In this document: one piece after another, positions 17,895 to 27,287 of the stretch
Layout of the letters: every line of letters starts with the position of its first letter
Position numbering within the stretch: position 1 is the stretch's first letter
From: an uncultured Alphaproteobacteria bacterium
Lineage (GTDB): Bacteria; Pseudomonadota; Alphaproteobacteria; HIMB59; GCA-002718135
DNA length: 64,000 bases
Assembly: GCA_902615845.1 (NCBI GenBank)
Contig: CACMQS010000004.1
Span: forward strand, 1 to 64,000
Reading direction: 5' to 3'
Notes under the pieces: generated by a model
Database searches by the model: none
Seen by the model: only the letters and a program-made list of their open reading frames with translations
Told to the model about the DNA's origin: nothing
Position numbers and translations under genes: made by a program

Positions 17895-19528
17895 TCATCA
17901 ACATTTTTATTACTCAGATCTGATAAATAAGGGGCTCCAGAAAAAAAACTTACCCTTAACCATCTATCTGACTTAGGATCATAACGATTAGCTCCAAAAA
18001 AAGATAACTTAAATCTTAACATATCAATTGGCATTGTTTTTTTATCAAGAACATTATCTTGAACTTCTGAAAAAGGATAATTTTTTAAAGATTGAATTCT
18101 CTTAACAATTCCTCTGTATTCTGGATGCATTAACAAAAATTCACAAATTAATTGATTTTCATCTACATTTTTAATTTGCTTAAATAAATCATTAACCATT
18201 TTTGCAATTCCTAGATTTTGCTCCAATTCACTTCCTTGTTCATTATATCTTTCACCCAGTCTTGGTTCTAACTTAGCTGCTGAAACATACCAAAATAAAT
18301 AATTGCTATCTTTATTATTAAAATCAATATTTTTTATCCAAGAATATTTATCATTGATTATTTTTTTCAAATCTCCAATAGATTGATTTCCATCAATATC
18401 CATTATCTCCTCATCTGCCATATCTTCTGCTAACTCTTCTGATATTTGAGGATACAATTCAATTAGTTGTACTCTTGCAATTTCCTTAGTATCATTATTA
18501 AAATTCGAATCACAATAATCTAAAATATCTAACCATTTAAATTTTTGAGAAAGATCTAGGTCATTAATGTAGGAAATATATTTTTTTAAATCTTCAGTAG
18601 TTAATTTATTTTTATTAATTTGGAATTCATCACTTGTGTTTACTTCTTCAAGATAATTTAGAGCTTTATTCAAAAGATTTTTATATTTTTCGAAAACTAT
18701 ATTATCTAACTCAATTTGAGAAATTTCTTCTAATGTCTTTGTGTACTGTTTCATCCACTTATTAATCAACTTTGGATGTTTAATGATAAAAGGTGCCATA
18801 CCTAAACCTGTTGAATTACCAATACCTAAATGTTGTTTAATTTTTCTATCTAACTTTACTGCTTTTTTTGGGTTTATTTGCCTTGCAACATGTTCAACTA
18901 ATTCAATACTGAATTCTCTAATTAAATAAACTGATAACATTTCTGCTCTAAAGGGCTGATTGAAAACAGTTGTATTTTTTGTATTAGTAAAATCTGATAA
19001 TCCAAATTTACCACTACCATAAACAGCAGTCGTTCTTAACAAATAGCCAACTTTATTTATTTCGTAAATATCTGGCTGATTACCATTTGAGAGACAATCG
19101 ACAACATACTGAAACAATCTTACACTTTTATTTGCTCTGCTAAGAATTAACTCATCTGGAGAATTACGACCTGATTCTTGAAGAGGAATTGTTTTTTTTA
19201 ATCTATTTAGATCTTGATCAGATAATTTACCTACATGTAATGTATAGGCTGTATCCCATTTACTAGCGATAACTCTATCACTTCTATCCTTATCATCTAG
19301 GAAAGTAGAGAAACATACAAGTGAATAAGTTTGCTTATTAATAATTATTTCATAAACAACCGTGCCGAAACCATGTTTATCTAAATCAAATTTCGACTTA
19401 TGTATTTCCCAGTTGTCGTTGATCAATCTTCTTAACATACTTCTAGAAAAACTAAGCCGAGAAGGATAGCGTGAACCCATTCTTGATAGTTTCATGTAGT
19501 TATCGTTTTCTCTTACTTTTTGTAACAT
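17864..19528 (-). CDS. Conserved hypothetical protein, 554 aa
   Basis: Not recognised as a named family, though it reads like a conserved protein seen in other proteobacteria. Distinct blocks are 'YSLVCFSTFLDDKDRSDRVIASKWDTAYTLH', 'RANKSVRLFQYVVD', 'LRTTAVYGSGKFGLSDF', 'FRAEMLSVYLIREFSIELVEHVA' and 'GNSTGLGMAPFIIKHP'. The last ~60 residues include 'RFKLSFFGANRYDPKSDRWLRVSFFSGAPY'. No transmembrane segment or signal peptide is seen, so it is probably cytosolic. Basic and aromatic residues are spread evenly. It is transcribed with the DUF3726-like gene and divergently from the M19 dipeptidase gene (54-bp gap), suggesting a shared metabolic role. Confidence 0.7.
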   Translation of the reverse strand: MLQKVRENDNYMKLSRMGSRYPSRLSFSRSMLRRLINDNWEIHKSKFDLDKHGFGTVVYEIIINKQTYSLVCFSTFLDDKDRSDRVIASKWDTAYTLHVGKLSDQDLNRLKKTIPLQESGRNSPDELILSRANKSVRLFQYVVDCLSNGNQPDIYEINKVGYLLRTTAVYGSGKFGLSDFTNTKNTTVFNQPFRAEMLSVYLIREFSIELVEHVARQINPKKAVKLDRKIKQHLGIGNSTGLGMAPFIIKHPKLINKWMKQYTKTLEEISQIELDNIVFEKYKNLLNKALNYLEEVNTSDEFQINKNKLTTEDLKKYISYINDLDLSQKFKWLDILDYCDSNFNNDTKEIARVQLIELYPQISEELAEDMADEEIMDIDGNQSIGDLKKIINDKYSWIKNIDFNNKDSNYLFWYVSAAKLEPRLGERYNEQGSELEQNLGIAKMVNDLFKQIKNVDENQLICEFLLMHPEYRGIVKRIQSLKNYPFSEVQDNVLDKKTMPIDMLRFKLSFFGANRYDPKSDRWLRVSFFSGAPYLSDLSNKNVDEWGFATMSTY

Positions 19529-19582
19529 TTATTAAATATCTATAGTTAATTTTGTTTTTTTCATTAATAGAAGTATTAATCT

Positions 19583-20569
19583 ATGTCAAAAATAAGTGAA
19601 GATATACTTCTAATTGATGGATTGGAATATTGTAACTGGAATAGGGAATTATTTGAAAATGCCCACCAAGCTGGATTAAATGCAATTCATGCGACATTAG
19701 TGTATTGGGAAAATACTGAAGAGTCTTTTGAAAAAATAAATTATTGGCACCGTCTTTTTAAAGAGCATCATGATATTATTGCTCACGCAAAAACTACCGA
19801 AGATATTTTGGATGCTAAAAAAAATAATAAAGTTGCAATTATTTTTGGTTTTCAAAATTCTGCTCCTATTGCGAATGATATATTTTTAATTGAAAAATTT
19901 TTTGAAGCAGGTGTGAGATTTATGCAACTCACCTATAATAATCAAACCCCACTTGCTGGAGGATGTTTTGAACCTAAAGACTCAGGTGTTTCACGATTTG
20001 GAAAAGCTGTTATTGAAGAAATGAATAGACTTGGCATGATTGTAGATTTAAGTCATGCAGGAAAGCAAACTTGTCTTGATGCTATTGAATTCTCAAATAA
20101 ACCTGTGGCAATTTCTCATGCTAATCCAAATTTCTTTCATAAATCTAAAAGAAACATTGATACTGATATTTTACAAAAACTTGTTAAAAACAATGGTTTT
20201 ATTGCGTTAAGTTTATATCCTTATCATCTTAAAAATTTAGGTGATTGTACTATAGAAGATTTTTGTGAAATGATTAAGGAGCTGGTAAACCTAATTGGTG
20301 AAGATAATATTGGAATAGGTTCTGATCTTTGTTTAAATTGGCCTGATGATGTAGTTATGTGGATGAGAAATGGAAAGTGGACCAAAAATATTGACTATGG
20401 AGAATCTAAAGATAAAAATCCAAAGTGGCCTAAGTTACCAAGTTGGTATAAGCAACCAAGTGACTTAAATAATTTATTTTATTTAATGTGTGAAAATAAT
20501 ATTTCAGAAAAAGTTTCTACAAAAATAATAGGTCAGAATTGGTTTAACTTCATGAAAAATCAATTTTAG
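19583..20569 (+). CDS. Membrane dipeptidase (M19, renal-dipeptidase family)
   Basis: A 328-aa TIM-barrel metallopeptidase of family M19. Zinc-ligand regions appear as 'LIDGLEYCNWNRELF' (degenerate D-H-D-type start), 'GVRFMQLTYNNQTPLAGGCFEP', 'GMIVDLSHAGKQT' and 'PVAISHANPNFF'. 'IGIGSDLCLNW' near the C-terminus carries the last ligand region. The usual 'DGHND' metal motif near the N-terminus reads DGLEY, so one metal site may be altered. In pseudomonads an M19 gene lies next to dimethylglycine/sarcosine demethylation genes (my recollection), which fits soxBDAG upstream here. The stop shares TTAG with the convergent EamA gene. Confidence 0.8.
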   Translation: MSKISEDILLIDGLEYCNWNRELFENAHQAGLNAIHATLVYWENTEESFEKINYWHRLFKEHHDIIAHAKTTEDILDAKKNNKVAIIFGFQNSAPIANDIFLIEKFFEAGVRFMQLTYNNQTPLAGGCFEPKDSGVSRFGKAVIEEMNRLGMIVDLSHAGKQTCLDAIEFSNKPVAISHANPNFFHKSKRNIDTDILQKLVKNNGFIALSLYPYHLKNLGDCTIEDFCEMIKELVNLIGEDNIGIGSDLCLNWPDDVVMWMRNGKWTKNIDYGESKDKNPKWPKLPSWYKQPSDLNNLFYLMCENNISEKVSTKIIGQNWFNFMKNQF

Positions 20570-21429
20570 TTTTTACGACTAATAAAAGAAGCTAATAGTA
20601 AACTTATTATTACAGTCGAAGCACCAATCATTTGATAAGTTTCTAAATTTTCTTTTAATAAAAAAACAGCACCAAGAACACCTACCACTGGTTCTAAATA
20701 CAAAAATAAAGCAGTATATGATTGTCCAATCTTTGGGATAGCAATTAATTGTGATAAAAGTGCAAAGCTATAACATACCGAAGGAATTAAAATTAAAAGA
20801 TAAATATTGATATCAAAATTAAAATTTAAAGAAAAAAATATTTTTAATATTACAAAGAAGAAAAAAGTATTAAAAACATTTATAAAGATATTAATTGGTA
20901 TTGGTGAAATACCTTTAATAGACATTCTTTGATTTACTATAATCATACTAGTTGATCCAAGTGATGCAAGAAAAGCTAAAAGAATACCTACTATATTTAT
21001 GACTTTAAAAGATGGTCCTATAACTAAAACAATTCCTAAAAATGTTATAAAAAAGAGTATTTTTACAGTTAGTGAAATTTTTTCTTTATCGATAATAATA
21101 GAAAATAAAAGAACATATATTGGATAGAGGCAAAAAATAAGAATTGTTAAACTAACTTCAATAAATATAACTGAAGTCAATAATCCAAGAGTTAATAATA
21201 TTGAACCCGCTGATATAGATAAAAAGTATTTTAGGTTCTTATTAAAAATTGCTAATAGATTCTTTTGATAAGGGATAAAAGGTAATATAATTATCGAGGC
21301 AATTGCGTAACGTAAAAAAATAGTTAATGCTACAGAGGCTCCTGAATTATATGCTATTTTTGTAGTAGGGCCAATTAAGCCAAACAAAATTCCAGCAACT
21401 AAAGCAAAAATAACTCCAAATATGAACAT
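20566..21429 (-). CDS. EamA/DMT-family transporter
   Basis: A 287-aa membrane protein with about ten hydrophobic helices in two EamA repeats ('GLIGPTTKIAYNSGAS' in the first, 'FALLSQLIAIPKIGQSYTALFLYLEPVVGVLGAVFLLKE' in the second). The second-repeat motif with 'LEPV...GA..L.E' is typical of drug/metabolite exporters of the DMT superfamily. The substrate cannot be inferred; exporters of amino acids, nucleosides or metabolites share this fold. It stands alone on the minus strand between plus-strand genes and is divergent from the potA-like gene. Confidence 0.88.
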   Translation of the reverse strand: MFIFGVIFALVAGILFGLIGPTTKIAYNSGASVALTIFLRYAIASIIILPFIPYQKNLLAIFNKNLKYFLSISAGSILLTLGLLTSVIFIEVSLTILIFCLYPIYVLLFSIIIDKEKISLTVKILFFITFLGIVLVIGPSFKVINIVGILLAFLASLGSTSMIIVNQRMSIKGISPIPINIFINVFNTFFFFVILKIFFSLNFNFDINIYLLILIPSVCYSFALLSQLIAIPKIGQSYTALFLYLEPVVGVLGAVFLLKENLETYQMIGASTVIISLLLASFISRKN

Positions 21430-21495
21430 TTTTTTAAATTAACTTTTGACTATTTGTTTTCATGCAGTTATTCAAGCTTCATTACAAAATATATT

Positions 21496-22584
21496 ATGAA
21501 TGACACATCTCAAAGTTTCGTTAAATTTGAAAAGATCGATAAAAGTTACGATGGAGAAGTACTAGTAGTAAAAAACTTAAACTTGGATATTGCTAAGGGT
21601 GAGTTCGTAACAATGTTGGGTCCATCAGGATCAGGTAAAACAACAACTTTGATGATGTTAGCTGGTTTTGAAACACCTACAAATGGTGAAATATTTTTAG
21701 ATACTAAACCAATTAGTAAAATACCTCCCTATGAAAGAGAAATAGGAATGGTATTTCAAAACTATGCTTTATTTCCTCACATGACTGTTGCGGAAAATTT
21801 GTCATTTCCGTTAGAAGTGAGAAAAATTTCAAAACCAGACATTAAAGAAAAAGTGCAGAAAGCACTTGATATGGTTGAGTTAGGTAATTTTGGTACAAGA
21901 TTTCCAGCTCAATTATCTGGTGGACAACAGCAAAGAGTAGCTTTGGCCAGAGCACTTGTATTTGAACCACGCCTAGTATTAATGGATGAGCCTTTAGGTG
22001 CACTCGACAAGAATTTACGTGAACAGATGCAATACGAAATAAAACATATTCACGATAGGATTGGTATAACTGTTGTCTATGTTACTCATGATCAAAGTGA
22101 AGCATTAACAATGTCTAACAGAATAGCAGTTTTTAATGATGGAGTTGTTCAACAATTATCTACCCCTGACATACTTTATGAAAAACCTGAAAATTCTTTT
22201 GTTGCGAAATTTATTGGTGAAAATAATACTCTTAATGGAGTAGTTAAAGAAATTAATGGTAGTTCCTGTATAGTTGATCTAGATAATAATCAGGGCACAA
22301 TCAAAGCTTTGAAAATTAATGTAAATGAGGTTGGTGAAAAAACTCAGTTATCAATTAGACCAGAGAGAGTTTCAATTAATGACGGTAACAATGAAGAAAA
22401 TTCATTTACAGGAAAAATCGAAGAATTAATTTATCTTGGAGATCATATCAGAGCTCGGTTGGATGTATGCGGTAACAATGAGTTTATTGTTAAAGTTCCT
22501 AATGAGGGAAATTTTAGTCATAAAGAGGGTGACACCTTAAATCTAAGTTGGAACTCTGAAGATGTAAGAGCTTTGGATATCTAG
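21496..22584 (+). CDS. potA: Spermidine/putrescine-type ABC transporter ATP-binding protein
   Basis: The ABC ATPase of a polyamine-type importer, 362 aa from the ATG at 21496; the TTG in the ORF track at 21454 adds an unlikely 14-residue leader. Walker A is 'GPSGSGKTTT', the Q-loop is 'VFQNYALFPHM', the signature is 'LSGGQQQRVALARAL', Walker B is 'LVLMDEPLGALD' and the switch His lies in 'VTHDQSEALTMS'. The C-terminal ~100 residues form the TOBE/OB regulatory domain ('LSIRPERVSI'). It is followed by the binding protein and two permeases, so the ATPase is encoded first. Confidence 0.9.
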   Translation: MNDTSQSFVKFEKIDKSYDGEVLVVKNLNLDIAKGEFVTMLGPSGSGKTTTLMMLAGFETPTNGEIFLDTKPISKIPPYEREIGMVFQNYALFPHMTVAENLSFPLEVRKISKPDIKEKVQKALDMVELGNFGTRFPAQLSGGQQQRVALARALVFEPRLVLMDEPLGALDKNLREQMQYEIKHIHDRIGITVVYVTHDQSEALTMSNRIAVFNDGVVQQLSTPDILYEKPENSFVAKFIGENNTLNGVVKEINGSSCIVDLDNNQGTIKALKINVNEVGEKTQLSIRPERVSINDGNNEENSFTGKIEELIYLGDHIRARLDVCGNNEFIVKVPNEGNFSHKEGDTLNLSWNSEDVRALDI

Positions 22585-22710
22585 GATATTTATTAGAAAA
22601 CCGCGACTTTTTTTTTATTTTTAGCCCTTTTTTTTCACTTTGCTACGTGTTATTAAACATCTATTACAGACATAATCTTAAGATTAAAAATTAAAAATAG
22701 GAGGATATAT

Positions 22711-23814
22711 ATGTCTAAATTTTTAAAAGCCTTCTTATTTGTGTCACTTGTATTTGCTCCTTTTACTGCTAGCGCAGTAACAGTTGCATCTTGGGGTGGT
22801 GCTTATACAGAAAGTCAACAAAAAGCTTACGCTGATACATACTCTGATCCTAGTTCAATTGTATTTGAAAACTACAACGGTGGTTTAGGTGAAGTAAGAG
22901 CTCAAGTAGAAAGTGGAAGCGTTACTTGGGATTTAGTAGATGTTTTACCGTCTGATGCGATAACTGGATGTGATGAAGGATTATTTGAAGATATTTCAAG
23001 TGAAATTGCTACTTTAGGTGTTCCTGGTCCTGATGGTGAGTCGATTGCGGAAGATATGGAAAATAATGGTCTTGAATACCACTCTGGTTGGGACTGTTGT
23101 GTACCACAAATCTTTTGGACATACGTAGTATTTTACGATCCAGATGCATTCCCAGGTGAAAAACCAGACAGTATGGCAGACTTTTTTGATACAGAAAAAT
23201 TTCCTGGCAAAAGAGGTATTCATACTTGGGCAACAGGTATAATCGAAAAAGCAATGGTAGCAGATGGAGTAAGTCCAAATGCAGTTCCAACTGTTTTAGC
23301 TAACCAAACAGGTGCTATTGATAGAGCATTTGAAGTTATGGACAGAATTAAAGACGATGTTGTTTTCTGGTCTGCTGGTTCACAACCACTTGAGTTAGTA
23401 AAAAGTGGTGAAGTTATTATGGCTATTGCATATAACGGTCGTGTAGGTGCAGCAAATTTAGCTGAAGGTGAAAACTTTGAGTATATTTGGGAAGGTCAGG
23501 TTTTAGACCAAGAGTATCTTTGTCTAACTGCTGGAGCTCCTAATAGAGATGCAGCTATTGACTTTATGATGCATGCTTCAACTCCTGAAGCTCAAGCTGA
23601 ACAAGCTAAATATATTACATATGGACCAATGAGAGCATCTGGTATTCCAATCATTCAAAACAATGAGCCTTGGGGACCAGGAGGTGTTGATATTATGCCT
23701 CACATGCCTAACACACCAGAACGTTTAAAAGTTTCAATCGTAAGTGATCCTCAATGGTGGTCAGATTACGGTGCAGAAATTAATGAGCGTTATGCTGCTT
23801 GGATGGGTAACTAA
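22711..23814 (+). CDS. potD: Periplasmic polyamine-type substrate-binding protein
   Basis: A 367-aa PotD/PotF-family binding protein. It has a Sec signal peptide (MSKFLKAFLFVSLVFAPFTASA), followed by 'VTVASWGGAYTESQQKAY', the usual mature start of this family. The ligand cleft region shows 'WDLVDVLPSDAITGC' and 'IAYNGRVGAANLAEG'. Acidic and aromatic residues that could hold a diamine or other cation are plentiful. AGGAGG precedes the ATG. The 126-bp leader after potA contains long T tracts, so the gene may have its own promoter. A rho-independent hairpin follows. The ligand may be putrescine/spermidine or another cationic amine. Confidence 0.87.
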   Translation: MSKFLKAFLFVSLVFAPFTASAVTVASWGGAYTESQQKAYADTYSDPSSIVFENYNGGLGEVRAQVESGSVTWDLVDVLPSDAITGCDEGLFEDISSEIATLGVPGPDGESIAEDMENNGLEYHSGWDCCVPQIFWTYVVFYDPDAFPGEKPDSMADFFDTEKFPGKRGIHTWATGIIEKAMVADGVSPNAVPTVLANQTGAIDRAFEVMDRIKDDVVFWSAGSQPLELVKSGEVIMAIAYNGRVGAANLAEGENFEYIWEGQVLDQEYLCLTAGAPNRDAAIDFMMHASTPEAQAEQAKYITYGPMRASGIPIIQNNEPWGPGGVDIMPHMPNTPERLKVSIVSDPQWWSDYGAEINERYAAWMGN

Positions 23815-23845
23815 GCTTGAAAAAATAAAATTTGTAATTTAATCT

Positions 23846-23872
23846 AAAGGCGAGAATTATCTCGCCTTTTTT
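23846..23872 (+). terminator. Intercistronic rho-independent terminator after potD
   Basis: The stem AAAGGCGAG / CTCGCCTTT (9 bp, 6-nt loop) runs into a T tract. It sits between the binding-protein gene and the permease genes, so it should stop most transcripts after potD while letting some read through. That gives an excess of binding protein over membrane subunits. Confidence 0.88.
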
Positions 23873-23874
23873 AT

Positions 23875-25152
23875 TTGGAGGTTACTATTTCTACAACGGA
23901 ATTATTAACAACAGACGGAATTCCACTCAAACAAAGTCTTCGTAAGGCTGAAAGAAGAAATAAACAACGTGCATTTCTTCTTGTTTTTCCTTTACTCCTT
24001 TTCATTTTTGTAACTTTTGTAATGCCTATTGGAGATATGCTTCTTAGGAGCGTTGATGATAGTCAAATTAATTCAGTTTTTCCTAATACTTTTGATGAAT
24101 ACAAAAATTGGGATAAAGGAGCTGACGAACTACCACCTGAAGAAGTATATAAAAGTCTTTTTTTTGAATTAGCCAATGGAGACAAGAGACAAATAGGTAA
24201 AGCCTTAACAAGAATGAATTATGCAAAATCTGGTTGGAAAAGTTTAATAAAAAAAACAACTAGAGAAATAAAAAAAATTGTAAAAAAAGGCGAAGAACCA
24301 GTTTCTTATAAAGATACATTTATTAATATAAATAAGCTGTGGGCGGATCCAACTTATTGGTACTCATTTAATCAAATGGTAAAAGATAGATCTTCAATTT
24401 ATTATTGGAATGCTCTCGATAGAACATTTGATGAAGAAGGAGATGTCGTTTTACAAGATGAAAAAAGAAGAATGTATATTAAAACGTGGCTTAGAACTTT
24501 TAAGGTCAGTGTCTATGTAACAATTTTTTGCTTAATTCTTGGTTTCCCGGTTGCTCATCTCTTAGCTAATTTACCTCTAAGATACAGCAATCTTCTGATG
24601 ATTTTTGTATTACTTCCATTTTGGACCTCTTTACTTGTGAGAACAACAGCATGGATTGTAATGCTTCAACAAAATGGAGTTATAAATGGAATTTTAGTTT
24701 GGCTAGGCGTTATAAGCGACGATGGTCGAATACAAATGGTTTATAATGAAGTTGGAACATTAATAGCAATGACTCAAATTTTATTACCATTTATGATTTT
24801 ACCTTTGTACAGTGTAATGAGGGTTATTCCAAAAAGCCACATGAGAGCTGCTCAAAATTTAGGAGCAAAACCTGTAACTGCATTTTTGCGAGTTTACTTA
24901 CCTCAGACTATTCCTGGTATAAGTGCTGGTGGTTTATTGGTTTTTGTACTTGCCATTGGGTATTTTATAACACCTGAATTAGTTGGCGGAAAAGATGGTA
25001 AATTGATTGGGAGTTGGATTGCTTATCATTTAAAAACAACACTTAACTGGGGATTGTGTGCTGCTCTTGGCGCTATACTTCTTGGTATAATGCTGATCTT
25101 CTATTGGCTTTACAATAAAATTGTCGGAATAGATAACATAAAGTTAGGATAA
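23875..25152 (+). CDS. potB: Polyamine-type ABC transporter permease (PotB-like)
   Basis: A ~420-aa inner-membrane permease. After TM1 ('FLLVFPLLLFIFVTFVMP') there is a large polar insertion of about 140 residues before TM2, a feature of the alphaproteobacterial PotB/PotH branch. The coupling EAA loop reads 'AAQNLGAKPVTAFLRVYLPQTIPG'. No ATG lies near the start. The track uses TTG at 23875, which overlaps its own would-be ribosome site. GGAGG at 23877-23881 is spaced 5 nt from an ATT codon at 23887, which may be the real start. It follows the potD terminator by 2 bp. Confidence 0.86.
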   Translation: MEVTISTTELLTTDGIPLKQSLRKAERRNKQRAFLLVFPLLLFIFVTFVMPIGDMLLRSVDDSQINSVFPNTFDEYKNWDKGADELPPEEVYKSLFFELANGDKRQIGKALTRMNYAKSGWKSLIKKTTREIKKIVKKGEEPVSYKDTFININKLWADPTYWYSFNQMVKDRSSIYYWNALDRTFDEEGDVVLQDEKRRMYIKTWLRTFKVSVYVTIFCLILGFPVAHLLANLPLRYSNLLMIFVLLPFWTSLLVRTTAWIVMLQQNGVINGILVWLGVISDDGRIQMVYNEVGTLIAMTQILLPFMILPLYSVMRVIPKSHMRAAQNLGAKPVTAFLRVYLPQTIPGISAGGLLVFVLAIGYFITPELVGGKDGKLIGSWIAYHLKTTLNWGLCAALGAILLGIMLIFYWLYNKIVGIDNIKLG

Positions 25153-25156
25153 TAGT

Positions 25157-26053
25157 ATGGCTCTCCCAAGTTACGCATCACCAGTTCAAAGAACTTACTA
25201 TTATTTTTACTTATTTTTTTGTACAGTAGTTTTCTTTTTTTTAATAGCACCACTATTTGCAATTATTCCAATATCTTTTAGTGTTTCTCCTTTTATGGTT
25301 TTTACCGAAGGAATGCTTGCATGGCCTCCTGATCCAGAAGCATGGTCAATTAGATGGTATAGAAATATGATTGGTGATTGTAGTGCTGATGTTGTTTCCT
25401 CTACTGTTCCTTGTTCAACAAAATGGATGAAAGGTACAGTAAATAGTTTTTATATCGGTATCATAGCAACTGTTATTGCTACGGCCTTAGGCACATTAGC
25501 CGCATTAGGATTAAGCAGGCCTCACATGCCATATAAAGGTTTGATAATGGCAATCTTAATTTCACCAATGATCGTTCCACTAATTATAACAGCTGCAGGA
25601 ATGTTCTTCTTCTATGCAAGAATAAATCTTGTTTATACTTTCACAGGTGTAATTCTTGCACACGTTGCTCTTGCTACACCCTTTGTAGTAATTACTGTAA
25701 CGGCAACATTAGTTGGTTTTGATATGAATATGGTAAAAGCAGCACAAAGCTTAGGTGCTAAACCAATGAGAACATTTTTTAAAGTCATTATGCCGTTGAT
25801 TTTACCAGGTATTATATCAGGCGCTTTATTTGCTTTTATTACATCCTTTGATGAAGTCGTTATAGTTATGTTTATGGCAAGTATTGATCAGTTAACTATT
25901 CCAAAACAAATGTGGGCCGGCATACGACAAGAAATAAGCCCTGTTATTTTATGTATGGCTACATGTTTAGTACTTCTTTCTATATTCTTATTAACTACAG
26001 TTGAAGTACTTAGAAGAAGATCTGAAAAACTCAGAGGTATTAAAGCTCGATAG
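25157..26053 (+). CDS. potC: Polyamine-type ABC transporter permease (PotC-like)
   Basis: A 298-aa permease with about six membrane segments. The EAA coupling loop is 'AAQSLGAKPMRTFFKVIMPLILPG', followed by 'SFDEVVIVMFM', typical of PotC/PotI. It begins 4 bp after the potB-like stop and completes an importer in the order ATPase, binding protein, permease, permease. It ends next to the DadA-like oxidase, which suggests that imported substrate is oxidised by that enzyme. Confidence 0.9.
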   Translation: MALPSYASPVQRTYYYFYLFFCTVVFFFLIAPLFAIIPISFSVSPFMVFTEGMLAWPPDPEAWSIRWYRNMIGDCSADVVSSTVPCSTKWMKGTVNSFYIGIIATVIATALGTLAALGLSRPHMPYKGLIMAILISPMIVPLIITAAGMFFFYARINLVYTFTGVILAHVALATPFVVITVTATLVGFDMNMVKAAQSLGAKPMRTFFKVIMPLILPGIISGALFAFITSFDEVVIVMFMASIDQLTIPKQMWAGIRQEISPVILCMATCLVLLSIFLLTTVEVLRRRSEKLRGIKAR

Positions 26054-26057
26054 AACA

Positions 26058-27287
26058 GTGAAGAACATTGCTGTTATTGGTGCTGGTATAGTTGGTATAT
26101 GTAGCGCATATTTTTTAAAAAAATCTGGATTTAATGTAACTTTAATTGACAGGGAGCAGCCTGGTTCAATGACAAGTTTTGGGCATGCTTGTACTTTTGC
26201 AGACTATGCAAATGTTCCTGTAAATTATCCTGGATTGATTTGGGATATACCATCAATGCTTTTAAGAAAAGATGGACCTTTGGCAGTTGATTTTTTTTAT
26301 ATTTTAAAGAACTTGCCTTGGGCAATAAGTTTTTTAAAAAATTGTAAAAAAGAAAAAGTTAATGAAATAGCAAACTCTCTCACCAACCTTTTAAAACACT
26401 CGCAAATATCTTACGATGAAATTTTTCAAGATGTAAATGTAAAAGAATATATTAAATATGAAGAAAATCTTTATCTTTTTGATTCAAAAAAATCTTATGA
26501 AAATTATGAATACGCAAACATTATTAGAAAAAATAATAACCTTAAAGTAAGAAACTTAAATAAAGATGAAGTTAAAGAATTAGAACCAAATTTAGCTGAT
26601 GTTTATTATTCTGGGCAAGTCTTCACTGGATCGAGACACACAACAAATCCTTTAGCAATAAGTACTAAAATTTTTGAAAAGTTTTTAGAATTAGGTGGTA
26701 TTTATATAGATCAAAATATAAAAAATTTAACGCAGAAAGAAAAAAATATTGAATTATTTTTAGAAAATAAAAAACTTTATTTTGATAAAATAATTGTAAG
26801 TGCTGGTGCTTGGTCCAATCAAATTGCAAATAAGCTTGGAGATAAATTCCCTCTTGATACCGAAAGAGGATATCACCTTTTATTTGAAACTGATGAGAAA
26901 TTAATAAGTCGTCCCGTTGCTTGGTCTGAATCTGGATTTTATTTAATACAAATTCATGATGGTATAAGAGCTGCTGGTACAGTTGAAATAGCAGGTTTAA
27001 ATAAACCACCTAATAAAAAACGTCTTAAAATGATAGAGAGACAATCAAGAAAGGTTTTACCCCAATTGAAAGAAGTGAAATCAACATGGATGGGGAGAAG
27101 GCCTACCTTACCAGACTCATTACCTGTTATTGGAAAGTCTCGCAAAAATAATAATGTCATTTATGCTTTTGGACATCAACATATTGGCTGGACTTTAGGG
27201 GCTGTTACAGGAAAAATTATTGATAGTTTATCAAAAGATCAATTGCCAAATATAGATATTGGCGCTTATTCTCCTAACCGATTTTAA
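26058..27287 (+). CDS. FAD-dependent amine/D-amino-acid oxidoreductase (DadA-like)
   Basis: A DAO-family flavoprotein, ~409 aa from the GTG at 26058; the TTG at 26001 in the track lies inside potC. The FAD loop is 'NIAVIGAGIVGICSAYFLKKSGFNVTLID'. 'SFGHACTFADYANVPVNYPG' and 'FYILKNLPWAISFLKNC' match the DadA branch. 'MGRRPTLPDSLPVIG' and 'FGHQHIGWTLGAVTG' form the C-terminal FAD/substrate site. Position directly after a polyamine-type importer and before a PuuA-like ligase suggests a PuuB-like amine oxidase role, although the sequence looks more like D-amino-acid dehydrogenase. The stop shares TTAA with the convergent aldehyde dehydrogenase. Confidence 0.8.
   Translation: MKNIAVIGAGIVGICSAYFLKKSGFNVTLIDREQPGSMTSFGHACTFADYANVPVNYPGLIWDIPSMLLRKDGPLAVDFFYILKNLPWAISFLKNCKKEKVNEIANSLTNLLKHSQISYDEIFQDVNVKEYIKYEENLYLFDSKKSYENYEYANIIRKNNNLKVRNLNKDEVKELEPNLADVYYSGQVFTGSRHTTNPLAISTKIFEKFLELGGIYIDQNIKNLTQKEKNIELFLENKKLYFDKIIVSAGAWSNQIANKLGDKFPLDTERGYHLLFETDEKLISRPVAWSESGFYLIQIHDGIRAAGTVEIAGLNKPPNKKRLKMIERQSRKVLPQLKEVKSTWMGRRPTLPDSLPVIGKSRKNNNVIYAFGHQHIGWTLGAVTGKIIDSLSKDQLPNIDIGAYSPNRF

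Noticed and set aside
22600-22635. Rho-independent terminator after potA
   Set aside because: Long T tracts are present but no stem of useful length precedes them, so no terminator is called.
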